A stretch of 64,000 bases of DNA, taken from Phyllobacterium sophorae. GTDB lineage: Bacteria > Pseudomonadota > Alphaproteobacteria > Rhizobiales > Rhizobiaceae. Both the position numbers and the translations under genes were made by a program. Of the stretch, positions 1 through 9,085 are shown piece by piece. Every line of letters starts with the position of its first letter. The first letter of the stretch is position 1. The notes below the pieces were generated by a model. The model worked only from the letters and a program-made list of their open reading frames with translations. It was not told the DNA's origin and searched no databases. The stretch spans positions 62,001 through 126,000 of the forward strand of contig NZ_PGGM01000017.1 in assembly GCF_003010965.1 (NCBI RefSeq), read 5' to 3'.

Positions 1-466
1 CCTGATCGCAGCCGGCGACCTTCGCAGGAACGATTGTCATGACGGGGGCAGACAGGATCGGATATCGGCCCCCGGGCACGTAGGCTCCAACAAACTCGAC
101 CGGAATGATCCGGTGTCCCAGGTGCAATCCGGGAAGCGCATCGAATTCGAGGGGAAGTATGGTTCGAAGTTGCGCCTCGGCGAACGCCTTGACCCGCTCA
201 ATGGCGAACTCCGTGTCTTTGCGGGTTTGAGGATCGAGGCTGGCAACCGCTTCCAGGCGGTCATCCAGGCTCACTTCGAAAGCCTCAATATCCACGCTGT
301 CGTACGTGCGGGAGTATTGCCGCAGGGCAGCGTCCCCTTGTGCGCGCACATTTGCAATGATGTGCTTGACGGTGGCCTCGATTGCGGCCGTATCCGATCC
401 CGAAGAACGGTTTGGCGTCTTGAGATGTTTGATTTTGTCGTCGAGTGGGTTGAAGCGGTTTGGCAT
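1..466 (-). CDS. Histidinol dehydrogenase family protein, partial (C-terminus beyond left edge)
   Basis: N-terminal 155 residues of a HisD-family protein, cut by the window edge. Family members oxidise an alcohol via the aldehyde to the acid using NAD+ and Zn2+. The frame is open from the ATG at 466 to base 2, and an in-frame TAG lies four codons upstream, which fixes the start. Residues 127-136 read GAYVPGGRYP and 145-153 read IVPAKVAGC, the characteristic YVPGG...PAKVAG segment of the family. A biosynthetic HisD would normally sit with his genes. Here the neighbours are a divergent XRE-cupin regulator and a polyamine-type ABC importer, so I infer a catabolic paralogue (compare sulfopropanediol dehydrogenase HpsN) with unknown substrate. 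The family call is firm; the substrate is not. Confidence 0.82.
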   Translation of the reverse strand, partial: MPNRFNPLDDKIKHLKTPNRSSGSDTAAIEATVKHIIANVRAQGDAALRQYSRTYDSVDIEAFEVSLDDRLEAVASLDPQTRKDTEFAIERVKAFAEAQLRTILPLEFDALPGLHLGHRIIPVEFVGAYVPGGRYPILSAPVMTIVPAKVAGCDQ

Positions 467-634
467 CTCTAATCTCTAATTTGCTTGCTTCGCGAGGTCT
501 GTCGTCACAATCGTGCACCTGCGGGTTGACTGCAATTGCTCCCGGGGCAGCCGTTCAGTATATTCACCACAGATGAGCGGTCTAACCTTGGGGGCAGCTT
601 GATCGCGACACGGCACTCCACGGGGAAGGATTCC

Positions 635-1183
635 ATGCCAAAGATCGGCGTCAAATTGCGGGAAATGCGGCGCAGGCGCGATTTGGGCGTGCGTGAACTG
701 GCGGCACGGTCCGGCATCTCCCATTCCACCATTTCCTTGATAGAACGCGACAGGATGAGTCCGTCGATCGACACGTTGAGTGCGGTCCTTGATGCTCTTG
801 GAACGACGCTGCCGGGGTTCTTCAGCGATCTTCAGTCGAGCCTGCCATACACGCCGTTTTATGGATCAGACGAATTGGTGGAGATCGGCAAGGTCGAAAC
901 GATATCCTACCGTGTCATTGGCCTCAATCACCCCAACAGGCAACTTCTCATGCTGCACGAAACCTATGCGGTTGGTGCTGATACGGGGGAAGCGTTCGCC
1001 CATGCTGCCCAGGAGGCGGGAATGGTCATTAGCGGCGCAGTTGAAGTGACGGTCGGGGGGCAGAAAAAAATCCTCAAAAAGGGCGATGGGTATTATTTCG
1101 ACAGCCGGCTTCCCCATCGCTTTCGCAATGCCAGCGAGGAGAAAAGCGAGATCTTGAGCGCAATAACCCCACCGACATATTGA
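635..1183 (+). CDS. XRE-family transcriptional regulator with C-terminal cupin domain
   Basis: A 182-residue one-component regulator. Residues ~1-65 form a Cro/CI-type helix-turn-helix (VRELAARSGISHSTISLIER, then SPSIDTLSAVLDAL). Residues ~105-180 form a cupin_2 sensor domain (HAAQEAGMVISGAVEVTVGG, then GDGYYFDSRLPHRFRN). This architecture is that of PuuR-like regulators of polyamine and amino-acid use. The open frame extends upstream to 536, but the ATG at 635 is preceded by GGGGAAGGA at 622-630 and begins the conserved HTH region, so I chose it. It is divergent from the HisD-like gene and lies just upstream of a polyamine-type ABC operon, which it probably controls. Ligand unknown. Confidence 0.88.
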   Translation: MPKIGVKLREMRRRRDLGVRELAARSGISHSTISLIERDRMSPSIDTLSAVLDALGTTLPGFFSDLQSSLPYTPFYGSDELVEIGKVETISYRVIGLNHPNRQLLMLHETYAVGADTGEAFAHAAQEAGMVISGAVEVTVGGQKKILKKGDGYYFDSRLPHRFRNASEEKSEILSAITPPTY

Positions 1184-1199
1184 CGAGAGGGGTTGCAAT

Positions 1200-1257
1200 C
1201 GGTGAATTTAATCACCGCTTTGCTTAATCGGGCTTTCAATCAAGTGAAACTGTGATT
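1200..1257. promoter_or_regulatory. Inverted repeats in front of the polyamine-type ABC operon
   Basis: Two inverted repeats lie between the regulator and the binding-protein gene: CGGTGA-N6-TCACCG at 1200-1217 and AATCA-N10-TGATT at 1238-1257. They are candidate operators for the adjacent XRE-cupin regulator. This is inference from position and symmetry only. Confidence 0.35.
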
Positions 1258-1294
1258 TGTTAGCCTTTGTCATAGAAAAACAAGGGGAATGACG

Positions 1295-2335
1295 ATGAAA
1301 ATTCTGAACGCAGCGTTGATGGCATGCGCGCTGGCCACCATCGGAACAATGACCGCTGAAGCCCGTGATCTGACGGTCGTGTCCTGGGGAGGCAACTACC
1401 AGGACGCGCAGCGCAAAATCTACTTCGAACCCTTTGCAAAGCAGAGCGGAAAGCCGGTGCTGGATGAGAGTTGGGACGGCGGCTACGGTGTCCTCCAAGC
1501 CAAGGTGAAAGCGGGCATTCCAAACTGGGACGCGGTCCAGGTCGAGGCGGAGGAACTTGCGCTTGGCTGCGCGGATGGCATTTACGAAAAGATCGACTGG
1601 GACAAGTTCGGCGGCAAGTCCGCGTTCCTGCCCGCTGCCGTCAGCGATTGCGGCGTCGGCGCGATCGTTTGGTCAACCGGAATTTCCTACGACGGCGACA
1701 AGCTCAAGCAAGCGCCGGCCTCTTGGGCCGACTTTTGGGACACGACGAAGATTCCCGGCAAGCGCGGCCTGCGTAAAGGAGCCAAATACGCGCTTGAATT
1801 CGCCTTGATGGCAGACGGCGTGGCCGCCGATGAAGTTTACGCGGTTCTTGCCACGCCGGAAGGCGTCGACAGGGCCTTCAAAAAACTCGATGAGCTGAAG
1901 CCGAACATTGTCTGGTGGGAGGCCGGAGCCCAGCCGCTGCAATTGCTCTCTTCAGGAGAAGTGGTCATGACGACGGCCTATAACGGACGCATAAGCGGTC
2001 TGAACAGGTCCGAAGGCAAGCACTTCGGCTTTGTGTTTCCCGGCAGCGTCTATGCGATCGACAGTTGGGTGATCCTGAAGGACAGTCCGAACAAGGACGC
2101 GGCGATGGATTTCCTCGCTTATGCCAGCAAAGCGGACAACCAGTCCAAATTGCCCGAATACATCGCCTACGGACTGACCAACACCGAGGCGGGCAAGCTC
2201 GTGCCTGCAAAATTCCAGGCCGAGCTTCCGACCTCGCCGGAAAACCTCAAGGGAGCGATTGCCCTGGATGTCGATTTCTGGACCGACAATTCCGAGGCTC
2301 TGACGCAGCGTTTCAATGCCTGGCTCGCGCAGTGA
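1295..2335 (+). CDS. ABC transporter substrate-binding protein (spermidine/putrescine/opine type)
   Basis: Periplasmic solute-binding protein of the PotD/SBP_bac family, about 346 residues, with an N-terminal Sec signal (MKILNAALMACALATIGTMT, cleavage after AEA) and the family opening DLTVVSWGGNYQDAQRK. It binds the substrate and delivers it to the permeases encoded downstream. ATGs occur at 1289 and 1295. The Shine-Dalgarno AAGGGGA at 1282-1288 touches the first but is six bases from the second, so 1295 is preferred. A strong hairpin follows the stop, as is common where the binding protein must outnumber the membrane subunits. The polyamine or opine label is inferred from family resemblance; the ligand cannot be read from the sequence. 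Confidence 0.88.
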   Translation: MKILNAALMACALATIGTMTAEARDLTVVSWGGNYQDAQRKIYFEPFAKQSGKPVLDESWDGGYGVLQAKVKAGIPNWDAVQVEAEELALGCADGIYEKIDWDKFGGKSAFLPAAVSDCGVGAIVWSTGISYDGDKLKQAPASWADFWDTTKIPGKRGLRKGAKYALEFALMADGVAADEVYAVLATPEGVDRAFKKLDELKPNIVWWEAGAQPLQLLSSGEVVMTTAYNGRISGLNRSEGKHFGFVFPGSVYAIDSWVILKDSPNKDAAMDFLAYASKADNQSKLPEYIAYGLTNTEAGKLVPAKFQAELPTSPENLKGAIALDVDFWTDNSEALTQRFNAWLAQ

Positions 2336-2344
2336 CGTTGGTCT

Positions 2345-2374
2345 GCAAGGGCGCTGAGACATCAGCGCCCTTGC
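2345..2374 (+). terminator. Perfect 13-bp stem-loop after the binding-protein gene
   Basis: GCAAGGGCGCTGA (2345-2357), loop GACA, TCAGCGCCCTTGC (2362-2374), with no U-run behind it. It starts ten bases after the stop of the binding-protein gene and ahead of the ATPase gene. It probably acts as a partial terminator or 3'-end protector giving unequal expression within one operon. Confidence 0.6.
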
Positions 2375-2458
2375 ATTCGCCGTCGTGACGGACAGGTTCG
2401 CGGCTTGTCGGACCCGTCACCGTTGCGCATTGTTTCATGAGAGCCGAGGTGATCGACA

Positions 2459-3526
2459 TTGAGCAATCCATTCATTCGCTTGGAGGAGGTCAGCAAATCC
2501 TTCGGTCTCCTCACCGTTGTTGAGGGATTGAATCTCGAGATCGGCAAGGGGGAGTTCATCAGCCTGCTGGGCCCGTCCGGCTCGGGCAAGACCACGATAC
2601 TCATGATGCTTGCAGGGTTCGAGAATCCGACAAGCGGCGCAATCTGGGCGGGCGGCAAACGCATTGACAGTTTGCCGCCGCACAGACGCAACATGGGTGT
2701 CGTCTTCCAGAATTATGCCCTCTTTCCGCACATGACGGTGTCGGAGAACGTTGCCTTCCCCTTGAAAATGCGCGGCCTCCCGCGTGCGCTCATAAAGGAG
2801 CGTGTCGAAAAGGCGCTCGATATGGTGCAGCTTGGTTCACTCGCCGAGCGGCGTCCCTCGCAGCTCTCGGGTGGTCAACAGCAACGGGTTGCCCTGGCGC
2901 GTGCCCTGATCTTCGAGCCAGAAGTGGTCTTGATGGACGAACCGCTCGGCGCGCTGGACAAGCAGCTGCGCGAACAGATGCAATTGGACATCCGCGATCT
3001 GCATCGACGGCTCGAGCTGACAATCGTCTTTGTGACCCACGACCAGTCGGAGGCGCTGACGATGTCGGATCGCATCGCGATCTTCAATCGCGGAAAAATT
3101 GAACAGATCGGCAAACCCTCCGACATCTATGACCATCCAAGCACGCAATTCGTGGCGGAGTTTATCGGTGAGACAAACCTGGTACGAGGCTGCGTACAAA
3201 CGATCGAAGGCGGTACCGCCCGTGTCCAATTGCCCGGCGGGCAGGTGGTTTTCGTTGCAGCAGCAACGGACCTTCGCCCAAACGGCAGCGTTTGCCTGTC
3301 GATAAGGCCCGAGCGAATAAAGGTGGGACGACGTGAGGCTGCGGGCAACAATATTACCGCGGCCATCTTTGATGTCGTCTATCACGGGGATCATTTGCGG
3401 CTGCTTGCCCGGAGCGACGGCCAGGGGCTTGTCGTCAAAACCGACCGCAGCCAGCCGACGCTTTCGATTGGCGAGGAAGTGCAACTTTCCTTCCTGCCGT
3501 CCGATTGCTGGGTGGTGCGCCCATGA
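2459..3526 (+). CDS. ABC transporter ATP-binding protein (PotA type)
   Basis: Cytoplasmic ATPase of the importer, 355 residues. The nucleotide-binding domain has Walker A GPSGSGKT (residues ~38-45), Q-loop VVFQNYALFP, signature LSGGQQQRVALARAL, Walker B VVLMDEP and the switch histidine in FVTHDQSEA. A C-terminal TOBE_2-like domain follows from ~residue 240, as in PotA/MalK-type proteins. The start is TTG at 2459 with GAGGTGA ten bases upstream; no better ATG is present before the conserved region. The stop codon overlaps the first permease start (ATGA), showing translational coupling. Confidence 0.93.
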   Translation: MSNPFIRLEEVSKSFGLLTVVEGLNLEIGKGEFISLLGPSGSGKTTILMMLAGFENPTSGAIWAGGKRIDSLPPHRRNMGVVFQNYALFPHMTVSENVAFPLKMRGLPRALIKERVEKALDMVQLGSLAERRPSQLSGGQQQRVALARALIFEPEVVLMDEPLGALDKQLREQMQLDIRDLHRRLELTIVFVTHDQSEALTMSDRIAIFNRGKIEQIGKPSDIYDHPSTQFVAEFIGETNLVRGCVQTIEGGTARVQLPGGQVVFVAAATDLRPNGSVCLSIRPERIKVGRREAAGNNITAAIFDVVYHGDHLRLLARSDGQGLVVKTDRSQPTLSIGEEVQLSFLPSDCWVVRP

Positions 3527-4704
3527 ATGCGCCAAGACTGAGCAAACAGGTGATTTCCCTGGTGCTCGTCGCGCCGCTGTTGCTGTTTCTTGTTGTCTTT
3601 TTCGCCTTTCCCCTCGTTACGATGATGAAGTCCGCGGTATCCGATCCGGTGGCCGCGCGCGCGCTTCCTGCCACCGCCCGTGCGGTTGCGGGATGGGATC
3701 GCGTCAGCCCTCCAACCGAAGCCATGAAGACTGCCTTTGTTGCCGACATACGCCAGATCAATGACGACCAATTGTTTGGGGACCTTGTACGGCGATTGAA
3801 CAGCGCAAAATCCGGCTTTCGCACGTTAATGACGAAAACACGTGCGGCCGCTTCAAACGCCGCTGGAACCATTGATCTGATCGCTCTGGACAAACGATGG
3901 GCTGATCCTTCCTATTGGCAGGCCGTTAGCGTTGCAGCGTCGTCAAGCATTACAGACCGCAACCTTCTGGCAGCGGTTGACCTGCAACGGGACGCGTCCG
4001 GTGCAATAACCGCTCTTGCGGCCGATGCTTCGGCGAACAAGACCATCATGCTGCGGACGTTTGTGATGGCTTTGACGGTGACAGTGGCGTGCGTCCTCAT
4101 CGGACTTCCCTTTGCCATGATCGCAGCTTCGCTCGACGGCTGGAAGCGGCAGTTGTTGCTGGGTGCAGTGCTGTTGCCTTTGTGGACGTCACTCCTGGTG
4201 CGGACCGCCGCCTGGTTCATCCTGTTGCAGGACACGGGCCTGATCAATTCGGCCCTGATGCAATTGGGCTTAACGTCCGGCCCCGTGCCGCTGATCTTCA
4301 ACCGGACCGGCGTCATCATTGCCATGACTCACGTCCTGCTTCCCTTCATGGTGCTTCCCATCTTCAGTGTGCTGATCGGCATCCCGAAGAATCTGATGCC
4401 GGCCGCGGCCTCCTTGGGAGCCCATCCCGTGCGGGCATTCTGGGCTGTCTTGCTGCCTCTGTCACTGCGCGGCGTCGTGTCCGGTTCGCTTTTGGTATTC
4501 ATGAGCGCCCTCGGATACTACATAACGCCCGCGCTGATTGGTGGTGCCAAGGACCAGATGATCAGTTCGGTGATTGCCTACTATGCGACGGGCGCCGCCA
4601 ACTGGGGCATGGCTGGGGCGCTTGGACTGGTTCTTCTTTCGGCCACGTTGATCCTCTACGCGGTCTATCTGCGGCTCTCGTCAGAACGGGAGGCGCGGGC
4701 GTGA
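3523..4704 (+). CDS. ABC transporter permease with long periplasmic insert (PotB type)
   Basis: Inner-membrane permease, 393 residues, starting at the ATG that overlaps the ATPase stop. After a first membrane helix (~9-33) comes a roughly 140-residue hydrophilic segment (~34-174) before the usual permease core of about five helices. The EAA-type loop is recognisable around PAAASLGAHPVRAFWAVLLP. Ordinary PotB permeases are about 280-310 residues and have a far shorter first loop. The extra segment should face the periplasm and might contact the binding protein; that is inference. The gene overlaps the next permease start (GTGA). Confidence 0.9.
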   Translation: MNAPRLSKQVISLVLVAPLLLFLVVFFAFPLVTMMKSAVSDPVAARALPATARAVAGWDRVSPPTEAMKTAFVADIRQINDDQLFGDLVRRLNSAKSGFRTLMTKTRAAASNAAGTIDLIALDKRWADPSYWQAVSVAASSSITDRNLLAAVDLQRDASGAITALAADASANKTIMLRTFVMALTVTVACVLIGLPFAMIAASLDGWKRQLLLGAVLLPLWTSLLVRTAAWFILLQDTGLINSALMQLGLTSGPVPLIFNRTGVIIAMTHVLLPFMVLPIFSVLIGIPKNLMPAAASLGAHPVRAFWAVLLPLSLRGVVSGSLLVFMSALGYYITPALIGGAKDQMISSVIAYYATGAANWGMAGALGLVLLSATLILYAVYLRLSSEREARA

Positions 4705-5489
4705 ACGTGTTGCGTTTTTCCAAACTCGTCTTCGGTTCTGCGACCGTGTTCTTTCTCATAGCACCGCTGATTGCGATCCTGCCGCTCGCCTTCACCGACA
4801 GCGTCTTTCTCAATTACCCCATTCCGGGTTATTCGACCCGCTGGTTCGAAGAGCTGTTCACCGCTGGCGTGTGGCAGCGCTCGATCATCAACAGCCTCAT
4901 CATCGGCTGCGGCACCACCGTGCTCGCCACGGTTCTGGGGACCGTGGGTGCCCTCGGACTTCGCGACAGGCAGCTTTCGCTGGCGCTCGCGACCATCAAG
5001 ACGATTTTTCTGCTGCCAATGGTGGTGCCGGCGGTGGTGCTCGGCGTCGGCATGCAGCTCATGTTTGCGCGCTACGGTCTGACCAACACCTATCTTGGGG
5101 TGATCATCGCCCACACCGTGGTGGCCGTGCCCTTTGTCGTCGTCAACGTCCTGGCCGTCCTGCAGGGGATCGATCGCCGACTGGAGCAGGCCGCAGCCAG
5201 CCTCGGCGCAGCACCCGTCACGGTGCTCAAACAAGTCACCTTGCCGCTGGCGCTGCCTGGCATCGTCTCGGGAGCTGTTTTCGCCTTTGCAACGTCGTTG
5301 GACGAAGTCGTGCTCACACTGTTTGTGGCCGGCCCAAACCAGCGCACGCTCGCACGGCAAATGTTCTCGACAATTCGGGAAAACATCAGCCCTGCAATCG
5401 CGGCCGCAGCCTTCGTTTTCATTGTCGGCACGGTCTTGATTGCGGTCGTTCTGAATTTTTCGCGAGGCACCAAACAGGCGAATGGATAG
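4701..5489 (+). CDS. ABC transporter permease (PotC type)
   Basis: Second permease of the importer, 262 residues, starting with GTG at 4701, which overlaps the preceding TGA. An open frame runs far upstream (to 4089), but that part is a shadow of the first permease. The protein has about six membrane helices and a clear EAA loop (EQAAASLGAAPVTVLKQVTL). Together with the genes from 1295 it completes a binding protein-ATPase-permease-permease importer. No further catabolic gene is in the operon. Confidence 0.92.
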   Translation: MNVLRFSKLVFGSATVFFLIAPLIAILPLAFTDSVFLNYPIPGYSTRWFEELFTAGVWQRSIINSLIIGCGTTVLATVLGTVGALGLRDRQLSLALATIKTIFLLPMVVPAVVLGVGMQLMFARYGLTNTYLGVIIAHTVVAVPFVVVNVLAVLQGIDRRLEQAAASLGAAPVTVLKQVTLPLALPGIVSGAVFAFATSLDEVVLTLFVAGPNQRTLARQMFSTIRENISPAIAAAAFVFIVGTVLIAVVLNFSRGTKQANG

Positions 5490-5655
5490 CCATCGTTGAA
5501 CTTTCGTGCGGTGAAGTTCTGGCTGCTTTTATTGAAACGCCGTATATCTGAGCCGTTCCAGTTTTCAGGCGCCAAGCCCGCCGTACTCGGGCCGGATCGA
5601 GTTGCGGCTGACAAGGTTCTTGACATTTGACTGACCTGCGGGTGGATAGGTTGTC

Positions 5656-6453
5656 GTGAGCACTACAAAACTCCTGCTGAGCTTGCCGCTGCTGGTGGCT
5701 TTTGCCTATGCGTTGCTAGTCGGCCTGGTGTATTTTTCACAGCGCAGCCTCCTTTATCCCGGCGCCAGCCCCACACCTGCTCCACAGCACGCGAGCTGGG
5801 GTGAAAACGTTTCCATCAGGACGCCCGACGGAGAGACGCTTCATGCACTCCACGCCCAGGGCGAACCTAGCAGGCCTTCGGTGCTGTTCTTTCTCGGCAA
5901 TGCTGACCGCGTCAGCAACTACGGCTTCCTCGCAAAGGGGCTGGCCGAGCGCGGCATTGGCCTGCTGGCGATCTCCTATCGCGGCTATCCGGGATCGACC
6001 GGCTCGCCGAGCGAGATCGGACTACTGACCGACGGCATTGCTGCGTTCGACTGGCTTTCGGTTCGCTCCCAAGGCGAGATCGTCGTGCTCGGCCAGTCGC
6101 TGGGCAGCGGCGTCGCCGTCAACACGGCAGGACAAAGGCCGGCTGTCGCTGTCATCCTTGTGTCGGCCTATCTGTCGGTTCTGTCGCTCGCCCAGACGCA
6201 TTACCCGTTCTTTCCGGTTGCGCTGCTGATCAAGGACCCTTTTCACTCGGATCTCAAAATTGCGAAGGTGAGGCAACCGAAACTTTTCATCCACGGCCGG
6301 CGTGACGACATCATCCCGCTGTCCTCGGGCGAGGCATTATATCGGACCGCTTCGGAGCCAAAGCAGATGCTGATCTACGACGATTCTGGTCACAATGATA
6401 TTTGGGACGAGCGCATGGTTGCCGATGTCATCGCCTTTGTGGAGGCGCTATAA
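5656..6453 (+). CDS. Membrane-anchored alpha/beta hydrolase (BEM46/ABHD13-like)
   Basis: A 265-residue serine hydrolase with an N-terminal membrane anchor (residues ~5-28). The catalytic triad is visible: nucleophile serine in GQSLGSG, aspartate in HGRRDDIIPL and histidine in SGHNDIW. An oxyanion-side segment LSYRGYPGS-like (AISYRGYPGSTGSPSE) places it in the BEM46/ABHD13 group of peptidase-S9-like hydrolases. The start is GTG at 5656. It stands alone in its transcriptional unit, with 166 bases before it and 335 after. Substrate unknown. Confidence 0.85.
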   Translation: MSTTKLLLSLPLLVAFAYALLVGLVYFSQRSLLYPGASPTPAPQHASWGENVSIRTPDGETLHALHAQGEPSRPSVLFFLGNADRVSNYGFLAKGLAERGIGLLAISYRGYPGSTGSPSEIGLLTDGIAAFDWLSVRSQGEIVVLGQSLGSGVAVNTAGQRPAVAVILVSAYLSVLSLAQTHYPFFPVALLIKDPFHSDLKIAKVRQPKLFIHGRRDDIIPLSSGEALYRTASEPKQMLIYDDSGHNDIWDERMVADVIAFVEAL

Positions 6454-6788
6454 ACCGGCACACATTAAGCTCGCTAGCGCAAATCCCCGGCAGCGGGGTC
6501 TTCAGATGCCTTGGATTGCGGCGGATCCGGCTTGCCTTGTGCTGTATCGGTAGCCCTGGGAACTGCCACGCGGCAAAGAATTGCACGTCTCATGACATTT
6601 GGCCTTCGCTTGACCCAGCCGAACAACGGGTCACGCTATTGAAAGCCTATGTGACAGCGTCTGTGCATTCGTGATCGGGTTCTTGCCGAAGTGATGGCAT
6701 TCCTCGTTTTAACATTGGCCACGCTGTTATATGACCATTTGATAACGATTGAGTAACGACCTTCGTCGCCAGCAGCGGGAGACAGCTA
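6454..6788. other. Intergenic, one small hairpin
   Basis: No gene seen. CCCCG at 6485-6489 pairs with CGGGG at 6494-6498 around a four-base loop and could help end transcription of the hydrolase gene, but there is no U-run. The region just before 6789 contains GGGAG (6777-6781), which serves the next gene. Confidence 0.5.
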
Positions 6789-8714
6789 TTGGCCGAGAGA
6801 GTACGGCAGATCAAACTGGAAACGGAGGGCATTGAGCGACCGGAAAAAATCTCCGTCCTGTCGCGCGCGCTCACGCGATCATTGCATGTTGCCGACTATC
6901 TTATCGCAACATGCGTGCTGTCAACGATCCTGGTCTTCCTGATTGAAATCATCGCGCGCGCTTCTCTTGTGGACACAATTGCGTTCTTTGAGCAGACAAA
7001 TCGACCGGCATGGACGACTGTCGGCATCTATGCGAGCATCGTCATTGCTCTTGATGCGGTTTTGGGACGCTCGTACCACGGGCTGCTTTTGATCGCCCCC
7101 CTTGCCTTGCTGTTCGCATGGATCGGGCGGCAGAAAGTGCTCTATCTTGGCGACCCGATTTATCCGTCTGATTTTCTCTATTCGCGTCAGCTCGTTGACC
7201 TGTTTCCCCTTCTTGCCCGCGAGCGGCCTTGGACGGCAGTTTGTATCGTCATGGCTGCTGTCATCACCCCGCTTCTGCTTGTCGTCCTCTGGCGCAGCTT
7301 ACGCTGCCGCGCACTGCCTTTGAACGTCAAGGCAAGGCTCTGGCGACTTGGGATCACCATGCCCTTGCTGGCCGTTTTTGTTGCTGCGATGGATCATTCC
7401 ATGTTTTCCTGGACGCGGGACCGTCTGCGCGTCCTGCCCATCATGTGGGACCAAAAAGAAAACTATGCATATAACGGCTTTACGATGGCTTTCGCGCTCA
7501 ACGTTCCAATGGCCAATGTTACGGCACCAGAAGGTTATTCGCAGCAGGTAATCGAGGCGATTGGAGCGCCGTCACCTGCGCATTTGACCGCCTCGGATCA
7601 GCCCGACATCATCATGATCATGAGCGAATCGTTCTGGGATCCGACCCGGTTGCCCGAAGTGAATTTCAACCGCGATCCCATTCCTGCTGTGCGCGCCAAC
7701 CAGACTGGTGCGATCTTTTCGCCGGAATTTGGCGGAATGACCGCCAATGTGGAATTCGAGGCGCTTACGGGCTTCTCCAATGCGTTCCTGCCCTATGGCA
7801 GCATTCCATACCAGCAATATGTGCGACGGCCATTGCCCTCGCTCGCGGCATTCTTGAAAAGCGCTGGCTATGTGACCAAGGCAATCCATCCTTTTCGCCA
7901 ATGGTTCTGGAATCGCCGCAACGTTTATGCGGCCCTGGGTTTCGACACCTTCATGTCTGAGGAAAATCTGCCAAAGCTTGCCGAACGCGGCCCGCTTGTT
8001 TCCGATCAGGCCCTGACTGAAGAGATCATCAGGCAAGCCGACCAGATAGAACAGCCGTTTTTCTTCTTCGCCGTCACGTTGCAAGGCCATGGCCCCTACG
8101 AAGCGAACCGGTACAAGGATCCGTCGATCGATGTGTCGACACCGGCCGGCGAAGCCGCACGCGCGACAATTCGCACCTTCGCCGAAGGTGTATCGGATGC
8201 CGATAGCAGCCTCAGGTATTTGATGAATTGGGCCAATAGGCGCAGCCGTCCCACGATTCTCGTTTTCTTTGGCGATCATCTGCCTCCGCTTGGAGAGGCT
8301 TACGTCGCAACCGGCTATATGAGAATGCACGTCGCTGATCGGCGGGCGCCACTTTCAGACATGCTCAAACAGCATGAGACGCCTCTGGTCATCTGGTCGA
8401 ACCGCACCGGGACGGATTTTGGTGTCGGCACGGTCAGCCCCGTATTCCTTCCCCTGCATGTGCTCGAGCTTGCCGGCATTGTTCACCCCTATTACACGGG
8501 TTTTCTCGGTTCAGTGCGCGACCACTACAAAGTCATCGACCGGCACATTCTTTGGTCGTCCAACGACGAGGCCAAGGAAAATTGGGCGGCAGCCCCGCAT
8601 ATAAACCCGTGGATTGGAAATTTTCGCCTGCTGCAATACGACATGATGTTCGGCGCACAGCACGGTATGATGAGGTTTTTCCCCGAAATGAATGCACAGC
8701 CACCAGCGATGTGA
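6789..8714 (+). CDS. LTA-synthase/MdoB-family sulfatase-fold membrane protein (probable phosphoglycerol transferase)
   Basis: A 641-residue inner-membrane enzyme. About five membrane helices occupy residues ~35-210. A periplasmic alkaline-phosphatase-like (sulfatase) domain follows, with SESFWDPTRL carrying the expected metal-binding acid and nucleophilic threonine, HGPYEANRY, and FFGDHLPPLG near the end. LtaS makes lipoteichoic acid in Firmicutes; relatives in Gram-negatives move phosphoglycerol onto periplasmic glucans (MdoB/OpgB; CgmB in Sinorhizobium). The latter role is inferred here, although no glucan synthase gene is adjacent. The start is TTG at 6789 with GGGAG eight bases upstream; no in-frame ATG occurs before the first helix. 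Confidence 0.85.
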   Translation: MAERVRQIKLETEGIERPEKISVLSRALTRSLHVADYLIATCVLSTILVFLIEIIARASLVDTIAFFEQTNRPAWTTVGIYASIVIALDAVLGRSYHGLLLIAPLALLFAWIGRQKVLYLGDPIYPSDFLYSRQLVDLFPLLARERPWTAVCIVMAAVITPLLLVVLWRSLRCRALPLNVKARLWRLGITMPLLAVFVAAMDHSMFSWTRDRLRVLPIMWDQKENYAYNGFTMAFALNVPMANVTAPEGYSQQVIEAIGAPSPAHLTASDQPDIIMIMSESFWDPTRLPEVNFNRDPIPAVRANQTGAIFSPEFGGMTANVEFEALTGFSNAFLPYGSIPYQQYVRRPLPSLAAFLKSAGYVTKAIHPFRQWFWNRRNVYAALGFDTFMSEENLPKLAERGPLVSDQALTEEIIRQADQIEQPFFFFAVTLQGHGPYEANRYKDPSIDVSTPAGEAARATIRTFAEGVSDADSSLRYLMNWANRRSRPTILVFFGDHLPPLGEAYVATGYMRMHVADRRAPLSDMLKQHETPLVIWSNRTGTDFGVGTVSPVFLPLHVLELAGIVHPYYTGFLGSVRDHYKVIDRHILWSSNDEAKENWAAAPHINPWIGNFRLLQYDMMFGAQHGMMRFFPEMNAQPPAM

Positions 8715-9085
8715 GACGAGGCACGTCGGCTTCTCTTAATGCCGCCATGGAATCGCGATGAAAAAGAGGAGATGCCACAACCAACAATTCCGGAGGGCAG
8801 AACCGAACGTCCATAGCACACACCGCGGAATCATTTGGCATTTTCAAACGGGTATCCTCACCTGCCGGTTTTGAACAACCGGCGAATTGGCGTGTCTAAC
8901 GAGGGGCCGGTTAGACGGCCCTGGCATGTTCGTCTCAACAATGAGGATTGGTTTGGGCGGTGAAGAGCCGACTTTGAGCGACCCTTAGTGGTATCGTGAA
9001 GCTCGTAGACTGGATCGCATGCAGGCCATGTTTTGATGCGCGCCCGGTCCCAGCAGCATAAAGGCGACTTATTCAGCAGCCTGTG
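8715..9085. other. Intergenic with a 7-bp hairpin
   Basis: No credible gene. GCCGGTT (8864-8870) and AACCGGC (8877-8883) form a stem with a six-base loop, a weak terminator candidate for the upstream gene. The rest is featureless and leads into the decayed region. Confidence 0.4.

Noticed and set aside
4089-4700. Upstream extension of the second permease
   Set aside because: This part is the out-of-frame shadow of the first permease; the GTG at 4701 is coupled to the preceding stop and starts directly before the first helix.
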